Shown here: in pieces, positions 31,715-49,220 of the stretch | How positions within the stretch are numbered: the first letter of the stretch is position 1 | How the letters are laid out: each line of letters begins with the position of its first letter | Assembly: GCF_001046635.1 (NCBI RefSeq) | Contig: NZ_KQ130456.1 | Span: forward strand, 93,406-157,405 | Length of the DNA stretch: 64,000 nucleotides | DNA from: Novosphingobium barchaimii LL02 | GTDB lineage: Bacteria > Pseudomonadota > Alphaproteobacteria > Sphingomonadales > Sphingomonadaceae | Reading direction: 5' to 3' | Notes under the pieces: generated by a model | Seen by the model: only the letters and a program-made list of their open reading frames with translations | The model's database searches: none | Told to the model about the DNA's origin: nothing | Translations under genes and position numbers: made by a program

Positions 31715-32407
31715 ATGGCTTTGACCTACACGTTGATTACCGCGAACCGGAACTATTCCAGCTGGTCACTGCGGCCCTGGGTCCTGATGAAGGCCCTGGG
31801 CATCGCCTTCGAGGACGAGCTGGAGCCGTTCACGATGCCGGTAAACTACGAGGCATTCCGCAGCTTTTCCCCCACCGGACAGGTGCCCGCGCTGATCGAC
31901 GACGATTGCACGGTCTGGGATTCGCTGGGCATCGCCATGTACCTCGCGGATCGGCACCCCGGCGTATGGCCCACCGACGAAGCCGCGCGCGCCTTCGCCC
32001 AGAGCGCGGTGTGCGAGATGCACGGCGGCTTCCCCCACATTCGCGGCACCTTTACGATGAACGTCGGCGTGCGCGTGCGGCCCCGCCCGATGAGCGGCCA
32101 GCTGGTGCGCGAGGTGTACCGCGTGCGCGAGATCTTCGAGGAAGGACTTTCCCGTTTCGGCGGTCCGTGGCTGGCCGGCCCCACCTTCACCGCGCTGGAC
32201 GCGTTCTACGCCCCGGTCGCCTTCCGCATCCGCACGTATGGGCTGGACGTGGGGCGCGGCAAGGTATGGGTCGATGCGATGCTCGCCCATCCGGCCATGC
32301 GCGAGTGGGAAGCCGAAGCCCTGGCCGAGGACTGGCGCGAGGAAAGCCACGAAGCCGAACTGGCCGAAGCGGGCGAGATCATCGCCGACTACCGCACCGG
32401 CGCCTGA
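31715..32407 (+). CDS. Glutathione S-transferase family protein
   Basis: A 230-residue protein with an N-terminal thioredoxin-like domain (ITANRNYSSWSLRPWVLM, with the likely catalytic serine in the SS pair) and a helical C-terminal domain from about residue 88. The cis-proline is in GQVPALIDD. It probably conjugates or isomerises with glutathione; the substrate is unknown. The epimerase gene starts 4 nt after its stop. Confidence 0.92.
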   Translation: MALTYTLITANRNYSSWSLRPWVLMKALGIAFEDELEPFTMPVNYEAFRSFSPTGQVPALIDDDCTVWDSLGIAMYLADRHPGVWPTDEAARAFAQSAVCEMHGGFPHIRGTFTMNVGVRVRPRPMSGQLVREVYRVREIFEEGLSRFGGPWLAGPTFTALDAFYAPVAFRIRTYGLDVGRGKVWVDAMLAHPAMREWEAEALAEDWREESHEAELAEAGEIIADYRTGA

Positions 32408-32411
32408 TCGG

Positions 32412-33380
32412 GTGCGCATCCTGCTGACAGGCTCGTCCGGCTGGCTCGGCAGGCACCTTGCGCCTTTGCTGGCAGCGCGCGGGCATGAGGTTGTCGGTCT
32501 CGACGTTTCGCCGGGCGACGCGACCACGATCGTGGGTTCGGTGGCGAACCGTGACCTCGTGTTCCAGACTGTGGCGCACCACGGCATCGAGGCGGTGATC
32601 CACGCGGGCGCCTTGCACAAGCCCGACATCGCCCGCTTCCCGCGTCAGGCTTTCGTCGACGTCAACTTGACCGGCACTCTCAACCTGCTTGAGGCGGCGG
32701 CAGGTGCCGGCCATGTACGCTTCGTGTTCACCTCAACCACCTCGCTGATGGTCCGGGACGACGTGCGCTCCGGGGCGGGGGAGACCGGCGCGTGGTGGAT
32801 GGACGAGAGCTTCGGCCCCATCGCCCCGCGCAACGTCTATGGCATTACCAAGCGCACGGCGGAGGACATGTGCCGCCTCGTCTCGCAGGAAAGCGGGATG
32901 AGCGTCGCGATCCTTCGCACGGGCCGGTTCTTCCCCGAGGACGACGATACGCACGCTGTGCCCTCCGGCCCCAACCTCAAGGCCAACGAATTCCTGAACC
33001 GCCGCCTCACCGTGGCCGACGCGGCGCTGGCGCATCTGGCCGCGCTGGAGCGGATCGGAGGGTGCGAAACCTTCATCCTCTCCGCCCCGCCGCCCTTTGC
33101 GCGCGAAGATGCAGCGGAACTGGCGGTCGATGCCCGCGCCGTGATCGCGCGGCAGTTCCCGGATGCAGAGGCGCTCTATGCCAAGGCCGGCTGGGTGCTG
33201 CCCGAGCGGATCGAGCGCGTCTACGATCCCGCCAAGGCCGAACGCCTGCTGGGCTGGCGCGCGCAGACTGACTTCGCGGCCATCCTGGGCGCCTTGCGGG
33301 ATGGCCACGAGCTGCCCTTCGCGCACGACCCTGAATGGATTTCGCCGGTACTCGGGAAACCGTGCCACCATCCGTCATGA
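32412..33380 (+). CDS. NAD(P)-dependent epimerase/dehydratase family protein
   Basis: A 322-residue short-chain dehydrogenase/reductase of the extended type. The nucleotide-binding motif is LTGSSGWLGRHL at the N-terminus and the catalytic pair is YGITK (Y-x3-K). The start is GTG at 32412, because the frame upstream has no suitable ATG that avoids most of the GST gene. It is probably co-transcribed with the GST. The sugar or other substrate is not known. Confidence 0.88.
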   Translation: MRILLTGSSGWLGRHLAPLLAARGHEVVGLDVSPGDATTIVGSVANRDLVFQTVAHHGIEAVIHAGALHKPDIARFPRQAFVDVNLTGTLNLLEAAAGAGHVRFVFTSTTSLMVRDDVRSGAGETGAWWMDESFGPIAPRNVYGITKRTAEDMCRLVSQESGMSVAILRTGRFFPEDDDTHAVPSGPNLKANEFLNRRLTVADAALAHLAALERIGGCETFILSAPPPFAREDAAELAVDARAVIARQFPDAEALYAKAGWVLPERIERVYDPAKAERLLGWRAQTDFAAILGALRDGHELPFAHDPEWISPVLGKPCHHPS

Positions 33381-33442
33381 GTGTCTTGCCGCCGTCAGAT
33401 AGCCGTCCCATAACCCGCTGGAACACATTGGGAGAATCTCGA

Positions 33443-33988
33443 ATGGCCGACCTCGCCTCCATCCCGCTCGAACGCATCGACGGCGCCTCCGACAGCCTCG
33501 CCGATCATGCTGGCAACGTACTGTTGGTCGTAAACGTCGCCTCCAAGTGCGGCCTTACCCCGCAGTATGAGGGCCTTGAGGCGCTCTACAAGGAATACCA
33601 GGCCAAGGGATTCGAAGTGCTGGGCTTCCCGGCCAACGACTTCGGCGCGCAGGAGCCCGGCACCCATGAGGAAATCGCCGAGTTCTGCTCGATCAACTAC
33701 GGGGTCTCGTTCCCGCTTTTCGCCAAGGCAGACGTCACCGGCGAGGGCAAGCAGCCCCTTTACGCCGCACTGACCGAAGCCGTGCCCACCAAGCAGGGCC
33801 CTGCCGAGGAATTCCGCGAGCGCCTGAAGGGCTACGGCATGACCCCCACTCAGGACCCCGAAGTGCTGTGGAACTTCGAAAAGTTCCTGGTCGCGCGCGA
33901 CGGTTCGGTCGTCGGCCGCTTCGCCCCCGGCACCGAGCCTGCCGATCCGGCGCTGGTCGGCGCGATCGAGGCTGAACTCGCGAAGTAA
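33443..33988 (+). CDS. Glutathione peroxidase family protein
   Basis: A 181-residue peroxidase. The catalytic triad is visible as C36 (NVASKCGLT), Q70 (FGAQEPG) and W143-N144 (WNFEKFLV). It is the cysteine form, and such bacterial enzymes often use thioredoxin instead of glutathione. The ATG at 33443 is preceded by GGGAGA. Confidence 0.95.
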   Translation: MADLASIPLERIDGASDSLADHAGNVLLVVNVASKCGLTPQYEGLEALYKEYQAKGFEVLGFPANDFGAQEPGTHEEIAEFCSINYGVSFPLFAKADVTGEGKQPLYAALTEAVPTKQGPAEEFRERLKGYGMTPTQDPEVLWNFEKFLVARDGSVVGRFAPGTEPADPALVGAIEAELAK

Positions 33989-34010
33989 TCAGCAGCCCAC
34001 GACAACGAAC

Positions 34011-34036
34011 GGCGCCCGGCTTGCGGGGTGGGCGCC
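34011..34036. terminator. Weak hairpin between convergent genes
   Basis: GGCGCCC (34011-34017) and GGGCGCC (34030-34036) pair perfectly. No T run on either strand. Confidence 0.4.
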
Positions 34037-34062
34037 GCCGGAGTCTTCGGGCGCGCCTGTTT

Positions 34063-34914
34063 TCACTCAGTCCCCCTCGCCACCGGGCGCGCGGGATCGG
34101 CGATCCATTCGCTCCACGATCCGGGGTATAGCCGCCCGGCCGGCACTCCGGCGACAGCCATGGCAAGGGCATTGTGGCAGGCGGTGACCCCCGAGCCACA
34201 CTGGAGGATCGCCGGGCCTTCGCCCAGGAGTGCGGTGAAGGCCGCAGCCAGTTCCCCGGCCGGGCGGAAGCTGCCGTCGGGGTTCAGGTTGTCGCGAAAG
34301 AAGCGGTTTTTCGCGCCGGGGATGTGGCCGGCGACCGGGTCGACCGGGTTGGGCTCGCCCGCGAAACGCGAGGGATCGCGTGCATCGAGGACTTGCGCGG
34401 CGCACGTGTCGATATTGGCAAGCACGTCCGCGGCGGAGATCGGGGCCGGAACAAGGGGATCGCCAGGCTCGAAATCGCCCGAAGGGAACGGCTGCGGCAT
34501 TCCGGTTTCCAGCGGCAGACCCGCCGCAATCCAGGCTGGCTTGCCGCCATCGAGCACCGCGACCGGGGCATGGCCCAGCCAGCGCATCAACCACCAAGCG
34601 CGGGCTGCCCAGGCGCCGCCATTGCTATCATAGGCGACGACCTGCTGTCCGGCGCGCAGGCCCTGCATGCGCAGCCACCCGGCGAGCGCTACGGGTGCGG
34701 GCAGCGGATGGCGGCCATTGCTGCCATCGGGCGGCGAGGCGAGATCATCGTCGAGATGGGCGTAGCGGGCGCCGGGAATATGTCCCTTCGCGTAAATCGC
34801 CAGGCCCTTTTCGGGCGCCCCCAGTTCGAACTCGCAGTCGAGCAGGAACACATCGGCGCCGGAGGCCACCATGTCCTTGAGCGCATCGACATCGATCAGC
34901 GTTTCGTAGGCCAT
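34063..34914 (-). CDS. sseA: 3-mercaptopyruvate sulfurtransferase
   Basis: A 283-residue tandem rhodanese. The active-site loop CGSGVTAC (C239) is the type that favours 3-mercaptopyruvate over thiosulfate as sulfur donor. The N-terminal rhodanese domain (about 1-130) is inactive, as is normal. It is convergent with the glutathione peroxidase gene. Confidence 0.93.
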   Translation of the reverse strand: MAYETLIDVDALKDMVASGADVFLLDCEFELGAPEKGLAIYAKGHIPGARYAHLDDDLASPPDGSNGRHPLPAPVALAGWLRMQGLRAGQQVVAYDSNGGAWAARAWWLMRWLGHAPVAVLDGGKPAWIAAGLPLETGMPQPFPSGDFEPGDPLVPAPISAADVLANIDTCAAQVLDARDPSRFAGEPNPVDPVAGHIPGAKNRFFRDNLNPDGSFRPAGELAAAFTALLGEGPAILQCGSGVTACHNALAMAVAGVPAGRLYPGSWSEWIADPARPVARGTE

Positions 34915-35017
34915 GGAATCCTTCGCATGTGTGACTTGGTGGACACTGCGGGCCTATACTCGGGCTGAATGGCGACGTCGATGCAATAGCGCGGTATTTG
35001 CAAGCAGGGCGCAAACG

Positions 35018-35045
35018 AAAAGGGCGGCCCCTTGCGGAGCCGCCC
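35018..35045 (-). terminator. Terminator of rplJ-rplL
   Basis: GGGCGGC (35022-35028) / GCCGCCC (35039-35045), followed on minus by TTTT. Confidence 0.8.
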
Positions 35046-35082
35046 TTTCCTCAAACTGTACCGGTAAGAAACCGGAACAAGA

Positions 35083-35457
35083 TTACTTGAGCTCGACGGT
35101 ACCGCCGGCTGCTTCGATCTTGTTCTTGATTTCTTCGGCTTCAGCCTTGTTGATGCCTTCCTTGACGGCCTTGGGAGCGCCTTCAACGAGAGCCTTGGCT
35201 TCAGCGAGGCCCAGACCGGTGATGGCGCGGACTTCCTTGATGACCTGGATCTTCTTGCCACCGTCGCCGGTGAGGATGACGTCGAATTCGGTCTTCTCTT
35301 CGACTGCTTCGGCAGCGGCGCCGCCAGCTGCGGGTGCAGCGGCAACGGCAGCAGCGGCGGAAACGCCCCATGCTTCTTCAAGTGCCTTGGCGAGGTCAGC
35401 GGCCTCGAGGACGGTCAGCTGCGACAGTTCTTCAACAAGCTTGGCGATGTCGGCCAT
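35083..35457 (-). CDS. rplL: 50S ribosomal protein L7/L12
   Basis: A 124-residue stalk protein that recruits translation factors. N-terminal dimerisation domain [20 protein letters not shown], Ala-rich hinge, and C-terminal domain with KVIKEVR-like [20 protein letters not shown]. The start at 35457 is the universal MADI.... It terminates here instead of leading into rpoB. Confidence 0.98.
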   Translation of the reverse strand: MADIAKLVEELSQLTVLEAADLAKALEEAWGVSAAAAVAAAPAAGGAAAEAVEEKTEFDVILTGDGGKKIQVIKEVRAITGLGLAEAKALVEGAPKAVKEGINKAEAEEIKNKIEAAGGTVELK

Positions 35458-35544
35458 GATATATAACTCCTGATCTGTGGTCCCGGGGTGCTGAATGCGA
35501 TCCACCGGGATAAATCGTTAGAAACGTGTTGCTTAAGCTTGCGC

Positions 35545-36060
35545 TCAGGCGGCGTCCTTCTCGGCGTAGGCAGCAAAGACGCGCGCCAGCTTGGCCGCCG
35601 GAGCGGTCGAGAGCTGGGCGATCTTGGTCGCCGGTGCCTGGATGAGGCCGATGAGCTTGGCGCGCAGTTCGTCGAGCGAGGGCATCGAGGCGAGCGCCTT
35701 GATACCTTCCGCGTTCAGAACCTGCGTACCCATCGAACCGCCGACGATCTCGATCTTGTCGGTCGTCTTGGCGAATTCGACGACAGCCTTGGCGGCTGCG
35801 ACGGGATCGACCGAGGTCGAGATGGCCGTCGGGCCGGTCAGGAAGTCGCTGATACCGGCAAAGTCGGTATCCACGATGGCAAGCTTGGCAAGACGGTTCT
35901 TCGCTACCTTATAGGTCGCACCCGCATCACGGATCTTACCGCGCAGGGCGGTGGACTGAGCCACCGACATGCCGAGATTGCGGGTGACAACCACCACACC
36001 AACCTCGTTGAAGACCGCGTTGAGAGTGGCGACCGAATCGGCTTTCTGCGAACGATCCAT
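35545..36060 (-). CDS. rplJ: 50S ribosomal protein L10
   Basis: A 171-residue protein that anchors L7/L12 dimers to the ribosome. It starts [20 protein letters not shown] and shows the conserved KNRLAKLA segment. It is preceded by AAGGAG. It is probably autoregulated through the leader listed separately. Confidence 0.97.
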   Translation of the reverse strand: MDRSQKADSVATLNAVFNEVGVVVVTRNLGMSVAQSTALRGKIRDAGATYKVAKNRLAKLAIVDTDFAGISDFLTGPTAISTSVDPVAAAKAVVEFAKTTDKIEIVGGSMGTQVLNAEGIKALASMPSLDELRAKLIGLIQAPATKIAQLSTAPAAKLARVFAAYAEKDAA

Positions 36061-36347
36061 GCCTTACTCCTTCACAATGGCTACGAAAGGAGACCCTCCG
36101 CAGCCGGCTACGTAGTCCATGGTGCGCAAGGCACACCGTGGGCGATTCCGTTCGATGGGGAAGGAGTATCGTGCCGAAACACGAGGTTGGCACCATGCTC
36201 GAAGGAGCGAGGGCCGGAAATTTCCTGTTCCCCGTCTAGGCTGCAAATTAAGGGGGAAACCCCCAGCAACTGTCTCGGACGGTTGAACGACGGGAATTCA
36301 CCCGCCGGTCGGAGCGGGCCAATGACGCAAACATCGAGCCGAGTCAA
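36061..36347 (-). promoter_or_regulatory. rplJ leader with candidate promoter and small hairpin
   Basis: About 250 nt of leader. A promoter candidate reads TTGACT (36342-36347), 16-bp spacer, TCATTG (36320-36325). A GGGGG-TTT-CCCCC hairpin with TTAATTT after it (36252-36264) could attenuate. L10 leaders are known to bind the L10-L7/L12 complex; that role is inferred here. Confidence 0.4.
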
Positions 36348-36371
36348 GCATGACGACGCTGTGCCCGCGTC

Positions 36372-37532
36372 TTAACGACATGTCGCCCGGCTGCGCGCCG
36401 CCACCGCAGCCACGGCGATAACCGCCGTCACCGGCAGCGCCGCTTCGCCCAGGAATGCAGCACCTAGAATGGCCGCCGCGAAGGCCAGCAACCCGTGCCG
36501 CAGTGGTCCGGTCAGCACCAGCCGGTCACGCACCAGCCACAGCGCCGCCATGTAGATCGCCAGGGGCACCGCAACGGCCAGATTGCCCGTGAGCGGCGGC
36601 GCATGGTGTCCTTCGCCCCCTACGGCATCGATCACTACGGAGAAGCCCGCGCCGGTTGCGGCGCCGCCGGCATAGATCAGGGCATGGGCATAGCTCCACT
36701 GGAACGCGCTGGCGAACCGGTCATGGTCCAGCGGTCCGTCTTGAGAAAAATACAGCCACCACATGGCAAAAGTGATTGCCAGCGCCGAGATCGCCAGCAC
36801 GATGAACTGCGCGGAATGGCTGCCCGGCCCGTCGGACAGGGTGAAGGCGGCGGCGCTGGCAAGCAGGACCTCGCCCAGCACGATGATAACCAGCAGCCCG
36901 TGCCGCTCGGTGACATGATGCTGGTGCCAGGGCGTGGCACCCCGCCGCTCAGCCAACAGCGGCACGGCGAGTTCGAGCAGCACACCAAGGCCGAACAACG
37001 CCATGACCGCGCCCTGCCCCTCGGGCCTCAGCAACATCAGCGCGGCGGTCCAATAGACCTGCACCAGGGCAATCCCCAGCGCATAGCGCCGTGCGGTAGA
37101 GCGATGGACGGGATCGCTGCGCGCGGCGATCAGCCAGAACACAACCATGCCCGCCCGCATCACGACATAGCCCAGGATCGCCAGCGACAGGTCCAGTCCC
37201 GCGAACAGGCGGGGTATGCCGCCGGCAATGGTCAGCGCGCCCGCCATGATCCAGCAGGTGACGAGCCGATAGATCGGCCCGTCGTTATCATAGGCGGAGG
37301 CGAACCAGGTGAAGTTCACCCAGGCCCACCACGTCGCGAAGAATGCCATGGCGAAGGTGACAACCCCCATGCCGGCGTGCCCTTGGGCTATCGCATGATG
37401 CAGGCCTTCGGCGGCAGAGGCGACGGCGATGACGATGACAAGGTCGAACAGCAGTTCGAGCGGGGTCGACACCCGGTGCGTCTCATGCGGGTCGCGGGCC
37501 CCGAACGGCCGCCAGCCGCGTTTCGTAGTCAT
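36372..37532 (-). CDS. LtrA family membrane protein (low temperature requirement A)
   Basis: A 386-residue protein with about ten hydrophobic segments. The LtrA hallmark ELLFDLVIVIAVA follows the N-terminal HETHRVSTPLE. A second conserved block is ERHGLLVIIVLGEVLL. Biochemical role unknown despite the name. Confidence 0.9.
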   Translation of the reverse strand: MTTKRGWRPFGARDPHETHRVSTPLELLFDLVIVIAVASAAEGLHHAIAQGHAGMGVVTFAMAFFATWWAWVNFTWFASAYDNDGPIYRLVTCWIMAGALTIAGGIPRLFAGLDLSLAILGYVVMRAGMVVFWLIAARSDPVHRSTARRYALGIALVQVYWTAALMLLRPEGQGAVMALFGLGVLLELAVPLLAERRGATPWHQHHVTERHGLLVIIVLGEVLLASAAAFTLSDGPGSHSAQFIVLAISALAITFAMWWLYFSQDGPLDHDRFASAFQWSYAHALIYAGGAATGAGFSVVIDAVGGEGHHAPPLTGNLAVAVPLAIYMAALWLVRDRLVLTGPLRHGLLAFAAAILGAAFLGEAALPVTAVIAVAAVAARSRATCR

Positions 37533-37628
37533 GTCGTGCCGGTCCCCGATTACGTCACGCGCATTCCTACGAGGACGCCGGGGGAAGAGGCAAGCCGTGA
37601 GCGAATGATGCTCGGCGACGCCGCCAAC

Positions 37629-37856
37629 TTATTCAGCGTAGCCCAGGATGTCCCCGGGCTGGCATTCCAGTTCGCGGCAGATCGCCTCCAGGGTGGAGAA
37701 CCGGATCGCCTTGGCCTTGCCCGTCTTGAGGATGGACAGGTTGGCAAGGGTAATGCCGATGCGCTCAGCCAGTTCGGTCAGCGTCATGCGGCGCTGGTGG
37801 AGAAGTTCGTCGAGCCGAACCACGATGCGGCTCGCTTCGCTGCCATCGTCGCCCAT
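37629..37856 (-). CDS. Small HTH (Cro/C1-type) regulator of the DUF2975 operon
   Basis: A 75-residue protein consisting of one helix-turn-helix: MTLTELAERIGITLANLSIL, then RFSTLEAICRELECQPGDIL, the YozG/Cro type. The ATG at 37856 shares its A with the DUF2975 stop (TGATG), so it is translationally coupled. It probably binds the two palindromes in front of the operon. Confidence 0.9.
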   Translation of the reverse strand: MGDDGSEASRIVVRLDELLHQRRMTLTELAERIGITLANLSILKTGKAKAIRFSTLEAICRELECQPGDILGYAE

Positions 37857-38413
37857 CAAACGGTGCCTTCCAGTTCGGCGCGCATCTCTGCGCCCTTGCG
37901 GAAAACGCGGGCAAGAATGAACAGGACGATCGCCAGCAGCACTCCGCCAAGCGAGAAGCCGATGCCGATGTGGGCGTCCTTTACGGTGCGCGCGATCCAT
38001 GCCGCGACAAGTCCGGTGGGAAAGCTGATGCCCTCGATCGCAAGCGTCAGCCAGCCCATTGCCGCAAGGCGTGCGGCGTTGACCGGGTTGAACGGATCGC
38101 CCTGGTCCACTGAATCGATGATCCGCAGCAGATGGCGCAGGAACAGGAAGGCGCAGGCCGCCATCGCCGCGATCAGGATCAGCACCCCGCCGATGGCGAT
38201 GAAGGTGTTGGCCGTCAGCCCGTCGAGGCCCTCACCCGAAACGCGGGCCATCATATTGAAGCGGCCAAACACCATGAACGGCGCAAGGACGATGAAAAAC
38301 GCGCCGATCAACGCCGCGACACCCATGGAGACCAGCACCGCCCCGCGCGCCAGGGCGAGTAGCGGGTCGTGCGTGATCGAGCGCATGGCGCCGGCTTTCG
38401 GAGCTGCGCTCAC
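37856..38413 (-). CDS. DUF2975 membrane protein
   Basis: A 185-residue protein with four predicted membrane segments and the DUF2975 block RIIDSVDQGDPFNPVNAARL. DUF2975 genes are commonly paired with a small HTH gene, suggesting a membrane signal or anti-regulator working with it. That mechanism is inferred. Its ATG overlaps the preceding small ORF's stop by 4 nt. Confidence 0.9.
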   Translation of the reverse strand: MSAAPKAGAMRSITHDPLLALARGAVLVSMGVAALIGAFFIVLAPFMVFGRFNMMARVSGEGLDGLTANTFIAIGGVLILIAAMAACAFLFLRHLLRIIDSVDQGDPFNPVNAARLAAMGWLTLAIEGISFPTGLVAAWIARTVKDAHIGIGFSLGGVLLAIVLFILARVFRKGAEMRAELEGTV

Positions 38414-38595
38414 ATCAGCACCGGGCTAATGCCGACAAGCCGCACGGTGACGGGCGCAGGCACTGTCGCATCGAAAAATGACGATAGGGACGGCCGCGGT
38501 GAGTGGCCGGCCGGGGCAGATAGAAAGGCTGCCGCCATCGCGGTCAGCGCGAAAGCGGCAACTAGCGGGCGCTGAGCCTGTACCAACCGAATCAT
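38410..38595 (-). CDS. Small exported peptide leading the DUF2975 operon
   Basis: A 61-residue ORF, MIRLVQAQRPLVAAFALTAM..., with a basic N-terminus and a hydrophobic segment that could be a signal peptide or membrane anchor. GGAG lies 8-9 nt before the ATG at 38595, and the stop overlaps the DUF2975 start (ATGA). No family is recognised. Promoter spacing and coupling support it as real. Confidence 0.6.
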   Translation of the reverse strand: MIRLVQAQRPLVAAFALTAMAAAFLSAPAGHSPRPSLSSFFDATVPAPVTVRLVGISPVLM

Positions 38596-38606
38596 TGCTC
38601 GTTCTC

Positions 38607-38623
38607 CGATATGCTTCATATCG
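38607..38623 (-). promoter_or_regulatory. Operator 1: CGATAT-N5-ATATCG
   Basis: Perfect 17-bp palindrome (spacer GCTTC) between the -10 box and the ribosome site. It matches operator 2. Confidence 0.75.
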
Positions 38624-38627
38624 AAAT

Positions 38628-38656
38628 TCAATAAATTTGCGGCAGTTTGCTGTCAA
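38628..38656 (-). promoter_or_regulatory. Promoter of the DUF2975 operon
   Basis: Consensus TTGACA (38651-38656), 17-bp spacer, TATTGA (38628-38633), lying between the two palindromic operators. Confidence 0.7.
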
Positions 38657-38673
38657 ACAATAATATTGAAAAA

Positions 38674-38690
38674 CGATATGATTTATATCG
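38674..38690 (-). promoter_or_regulatory. Operator 2: CGATAT-N5-ATATCG
   Basis: Second palindrome with identical half-sites (spacer GATTT), upstream of the -35 box; centres of the two sites are 67 bp apart. Confidence 0.75.
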
Positions 38691-38712
38691 AAAAGCGATG
38701 CATTCATAACAA

Positions 38713-38740
38713 AGGGGCGACTCCGGGTGGAGCCGCCCCT
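38713..38740 (-). terminator. Terminator of the Ala/Pro-rich protein gene
   Basis: Twelve-base arms with one mismatch around GGGT, followed on minus by TTTGTTAT. Confidence 0.7.
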
Positions 38741-38766
38741 CGTTGCCGGGCGTGACAGCCGGCAGG

Positions 38767-39948
38767 TTAGGCGTCGATCAGATCCGGGGTACGCTCGGGG
38801 GAGGGAGTTCCCGATGTGGTCCGGTTCGACGGCCTGTAAGTGCGGAAGTCGAAGGCATCGCTTTGCTCCGCCTGATGCTCATGGTGCTGCAGCTGGACGC
38901 GGGCACGGCGCATGCGGGCCTTGCGCGAAGTGAAGGGGTTATCCTCGTCCGGCTGTGCATCGACCATCCGGTCAAGCAGCTCGCGGCGCTCTTCGGCGTC
39001 GTGTGGCAGCGGCGAGGCGGCAAGCACGGCGCTGGCGGAACCCGCTGCCACAACGGCAGGGGTCATGGCGGTTCGCGTCGCAGCCGGCACCGGCGCCGGC
39101 TGGCGGACCGGCTCGGCTACTGCCACCGGAGCAACCTCCATAACAGGGGCAGACGCCGGTACAGGCTCGACGACATTGGTGAGCGGGCGAGGCTCGGGGG
39201 CGTAGTCTACCTCGTCATACGTCGGCTCGCTTGTGCGGCGGCGGCGCATTGCGGCTATGCCAATACCTGCCGCGCCGATCGCGGCGAGCAGGCCGGCGAT
39301 ACCAGCGATCGGCAGATCGCTGCCCTCATTGGCGGGCGCAGGCGATGATGAAACCGGGGCCGGCGCCGTATCTACCCTGGTGGGCGAAGGCGGTGCGGGC
39401 GGAATAGCGCCGTCAGCGAGAGCACTATCGGCAGCGGCTGCCCTGCTGCCAGCAGTGGGCACACTCGGCGCGACCTGCGCGGCGTCAGCAGCCGGACCGG
39501 CCACGGTGCGGGCGGCCGCGCGCGGGGCCGTACGTTCCGATGCTGCGGGAGGAGCAGCTTCAAGCGAGGCTTCTGCATCGGCCGGCGTTGCGGGCGCGGC
39601 GGCGTCTGCCGTAGTTTGCGCTTCCGGCTGGGGGATAGGCTGCACGACCGGCGAGGAGGTCGTAGTGGTCTGGGGCGCGGTGCCAGCGGTGGTCGCCGGG
39701 TTCGGCGCGCTGGCCGGGCCGGTCGCCTCGGGCGGCAAGGTCACCGTTGGAGCAGCGGGGGCCGGAGCCGCCATGGGCTGCGCAGGCGATCCCGCAGTCA
39801 CGTCCTGGGGCAGCGACAGCGAAGGCGCGGCTTGAGCCGGCGCGTCCTGAGCACTAGCCACCGAAGCGAGCGGGATGGCGGAAAGCGCGAGGACAGCGGC
39901 AATCGCGGTCACGGCGCGGGGCGAACGGTTGATGGGATCGTGTTTCAT
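38767..39948 (-). CDS. Ala/Pro-rich exported protein with one membrane anchor
   Basis: A 393-residue protein. Signal peptide at about 1-33 (ASVASAQ), a long Ala/Pro/Thr low-complexity region (about 34-210), a single membrane segment (LPIAGIAGLLAAIGAAGIGI) followed by RRRR, then a second Ala/Pro-rich stretch and a charged C-terminal part. The topology suggests a periplasmic stalk with a cytosolic tail. No family is recognised. Confidence 0.7.
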   Translation of the reverse strand: MKHDPINRSPRAVTAIAAVLALSAIPLASVASAQDAPAQAAPSLSLPQDVTAGSPAQPMAAPAPAAPTVTLPPEATGPASAPNPATTAGTAPQTTTTSSPVVQPIPQPEAQTTADAAAPATPADAEASLEAAPPAASERTAPRAAARTVAGPAADAAQVAPSVPTAGSRAAAADSALADGAIPPAPPSPTRVDTAPAPVSSSPAPANEGSDLPIAGIAGLLAAIGAAGIGIAAMRRRRTSEPTYDEVDYAPEPRPLTNVVEPVPASAPVMEVAPVAVAEPVRQPAPVPAATRTAMTPAVVAAGSASAVLAASPLPHDAEERRELLDRMVDAQPDEDNPFTSRKARMRRARVQLQHHEHQAEQSDAFDFRTYRPSNRTTSGTPSPERTPDLIDA

Positions 39949-40539
39949 GCAACAGAGAATGCGTGAAATGCACGATCGGTTCGACTACCTCGCTCAATAC
40001 AGGACAAGTCGAGCCCATACATGCGACGAACGGTTACTTCCGGTACCGGGTGGCCTTATTCACATTGGTTACTACATTTATGCCAGATGAACCATGCGAA
40101 ACGCGGTCTATCCACCGTACTGCCCGCAAAGCGTGCATATACTGGACCGTCATTTCGTGCAGCAGGTGTCCAATCGACTTAGCCGGCTGCGCAGACTGGA
40201 GGGAGTGCTTTCCCGAACCTTTGCCCAAACCACGCCAGCATCGCGGGTTTGACATGGCCCCTACCCGATCCTATATGGCGCGCTCGCTCGGTCGCTTCGA
40301 GCAAGGCAGGTCCATGCGCGGGGACAGGCCACGGAAGGAGGCGATCCGGGATTTATCCGACGTGTAAGGCTGCTGACCGCAGGGACATCCCATCCGGGAA
40401 TTCCGCGTGTCGGGCGGCCTTTTCGCGTTTCGGATAGCTTGCCTTGCGGCAAGTACATCGTTCTCGCGACGACGAAATTTTCCGGCCCGGTTCCATTCGC
40501 GAATCGGTCCTTCAAGAAGCGAAGAGGCAAGACCAGCTC
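39949..40539. other. Intergenic region upstream of rpoB
   Basis: About 590 bp with no supported protein gene. It includes the rpoB promoter candidate and a ~250-nt leader. The left part must hold the promoter of the divergent Ala/Pro-rich gene. Confidence 0.55.
40249..40277 (+). promoter_or_regulatory. Candidate rpoB-rpoC promoter
   Basis: TTGACA (40249-40254), 17-bp spacer, TATATG (40272-40277). The presence of its own consensus promoter fits the separation from rplJL. Confidence 0.7.
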
Positions 40540-44706
<4,167 letters not shown>

Positions 44707-44781
44707 CGGGATCGGGCGGGGCCGCATGGCCTCGCCCTCCCCTCCCCCGCCTAGAGAATTCACCCCCAGGGGAATGAAACT

Positions 44782-49077
<4,296 letters not shown>

Positions 49078-49107
49078 GCCTTAAGCCTCCCGTCTGACAG
49101 GCAAACG

Positions 49108-49140
49108 AAAAGCCCCGCCGGAGCGATCCGGCGGGGCTTT
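49108..49140 (+). terminator. Terminator of rpoB-rpoC
   Basis: GCCCCGCCGG/CCGGCGGGGC perfect stem (49112-49121, 49128-49137), with AAAA before and TTT after, so it could work both ways. Confidence 0.85.
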
Positions 49141-49195
49141 CTGCTTTTGGGCTATTGGTTAGGGGCCAAGATCGGCTTGGCGTGCTGCTTCGGGG

Positions 49196-49220
49196 GCTTC
49201 GACAGGCTCAGCCTGAGCGG
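49196..49220. repeat. REP-like palindrome
   Basis: Begins GCTTCGACAGGCTCAGCC and contains GCTCAGCCTGAGC, a near-perfect palindrome. Same family as 6635-6659 and 11817-11834. Confidence 0.65.

Noticed and set aside
36495-38429. Plus-strand 644-codon frame opposite ltrA and DUF2975 genes
   Set aside because: Shadow frame with His/Gln/Arg bias, covering two well-supported genes.
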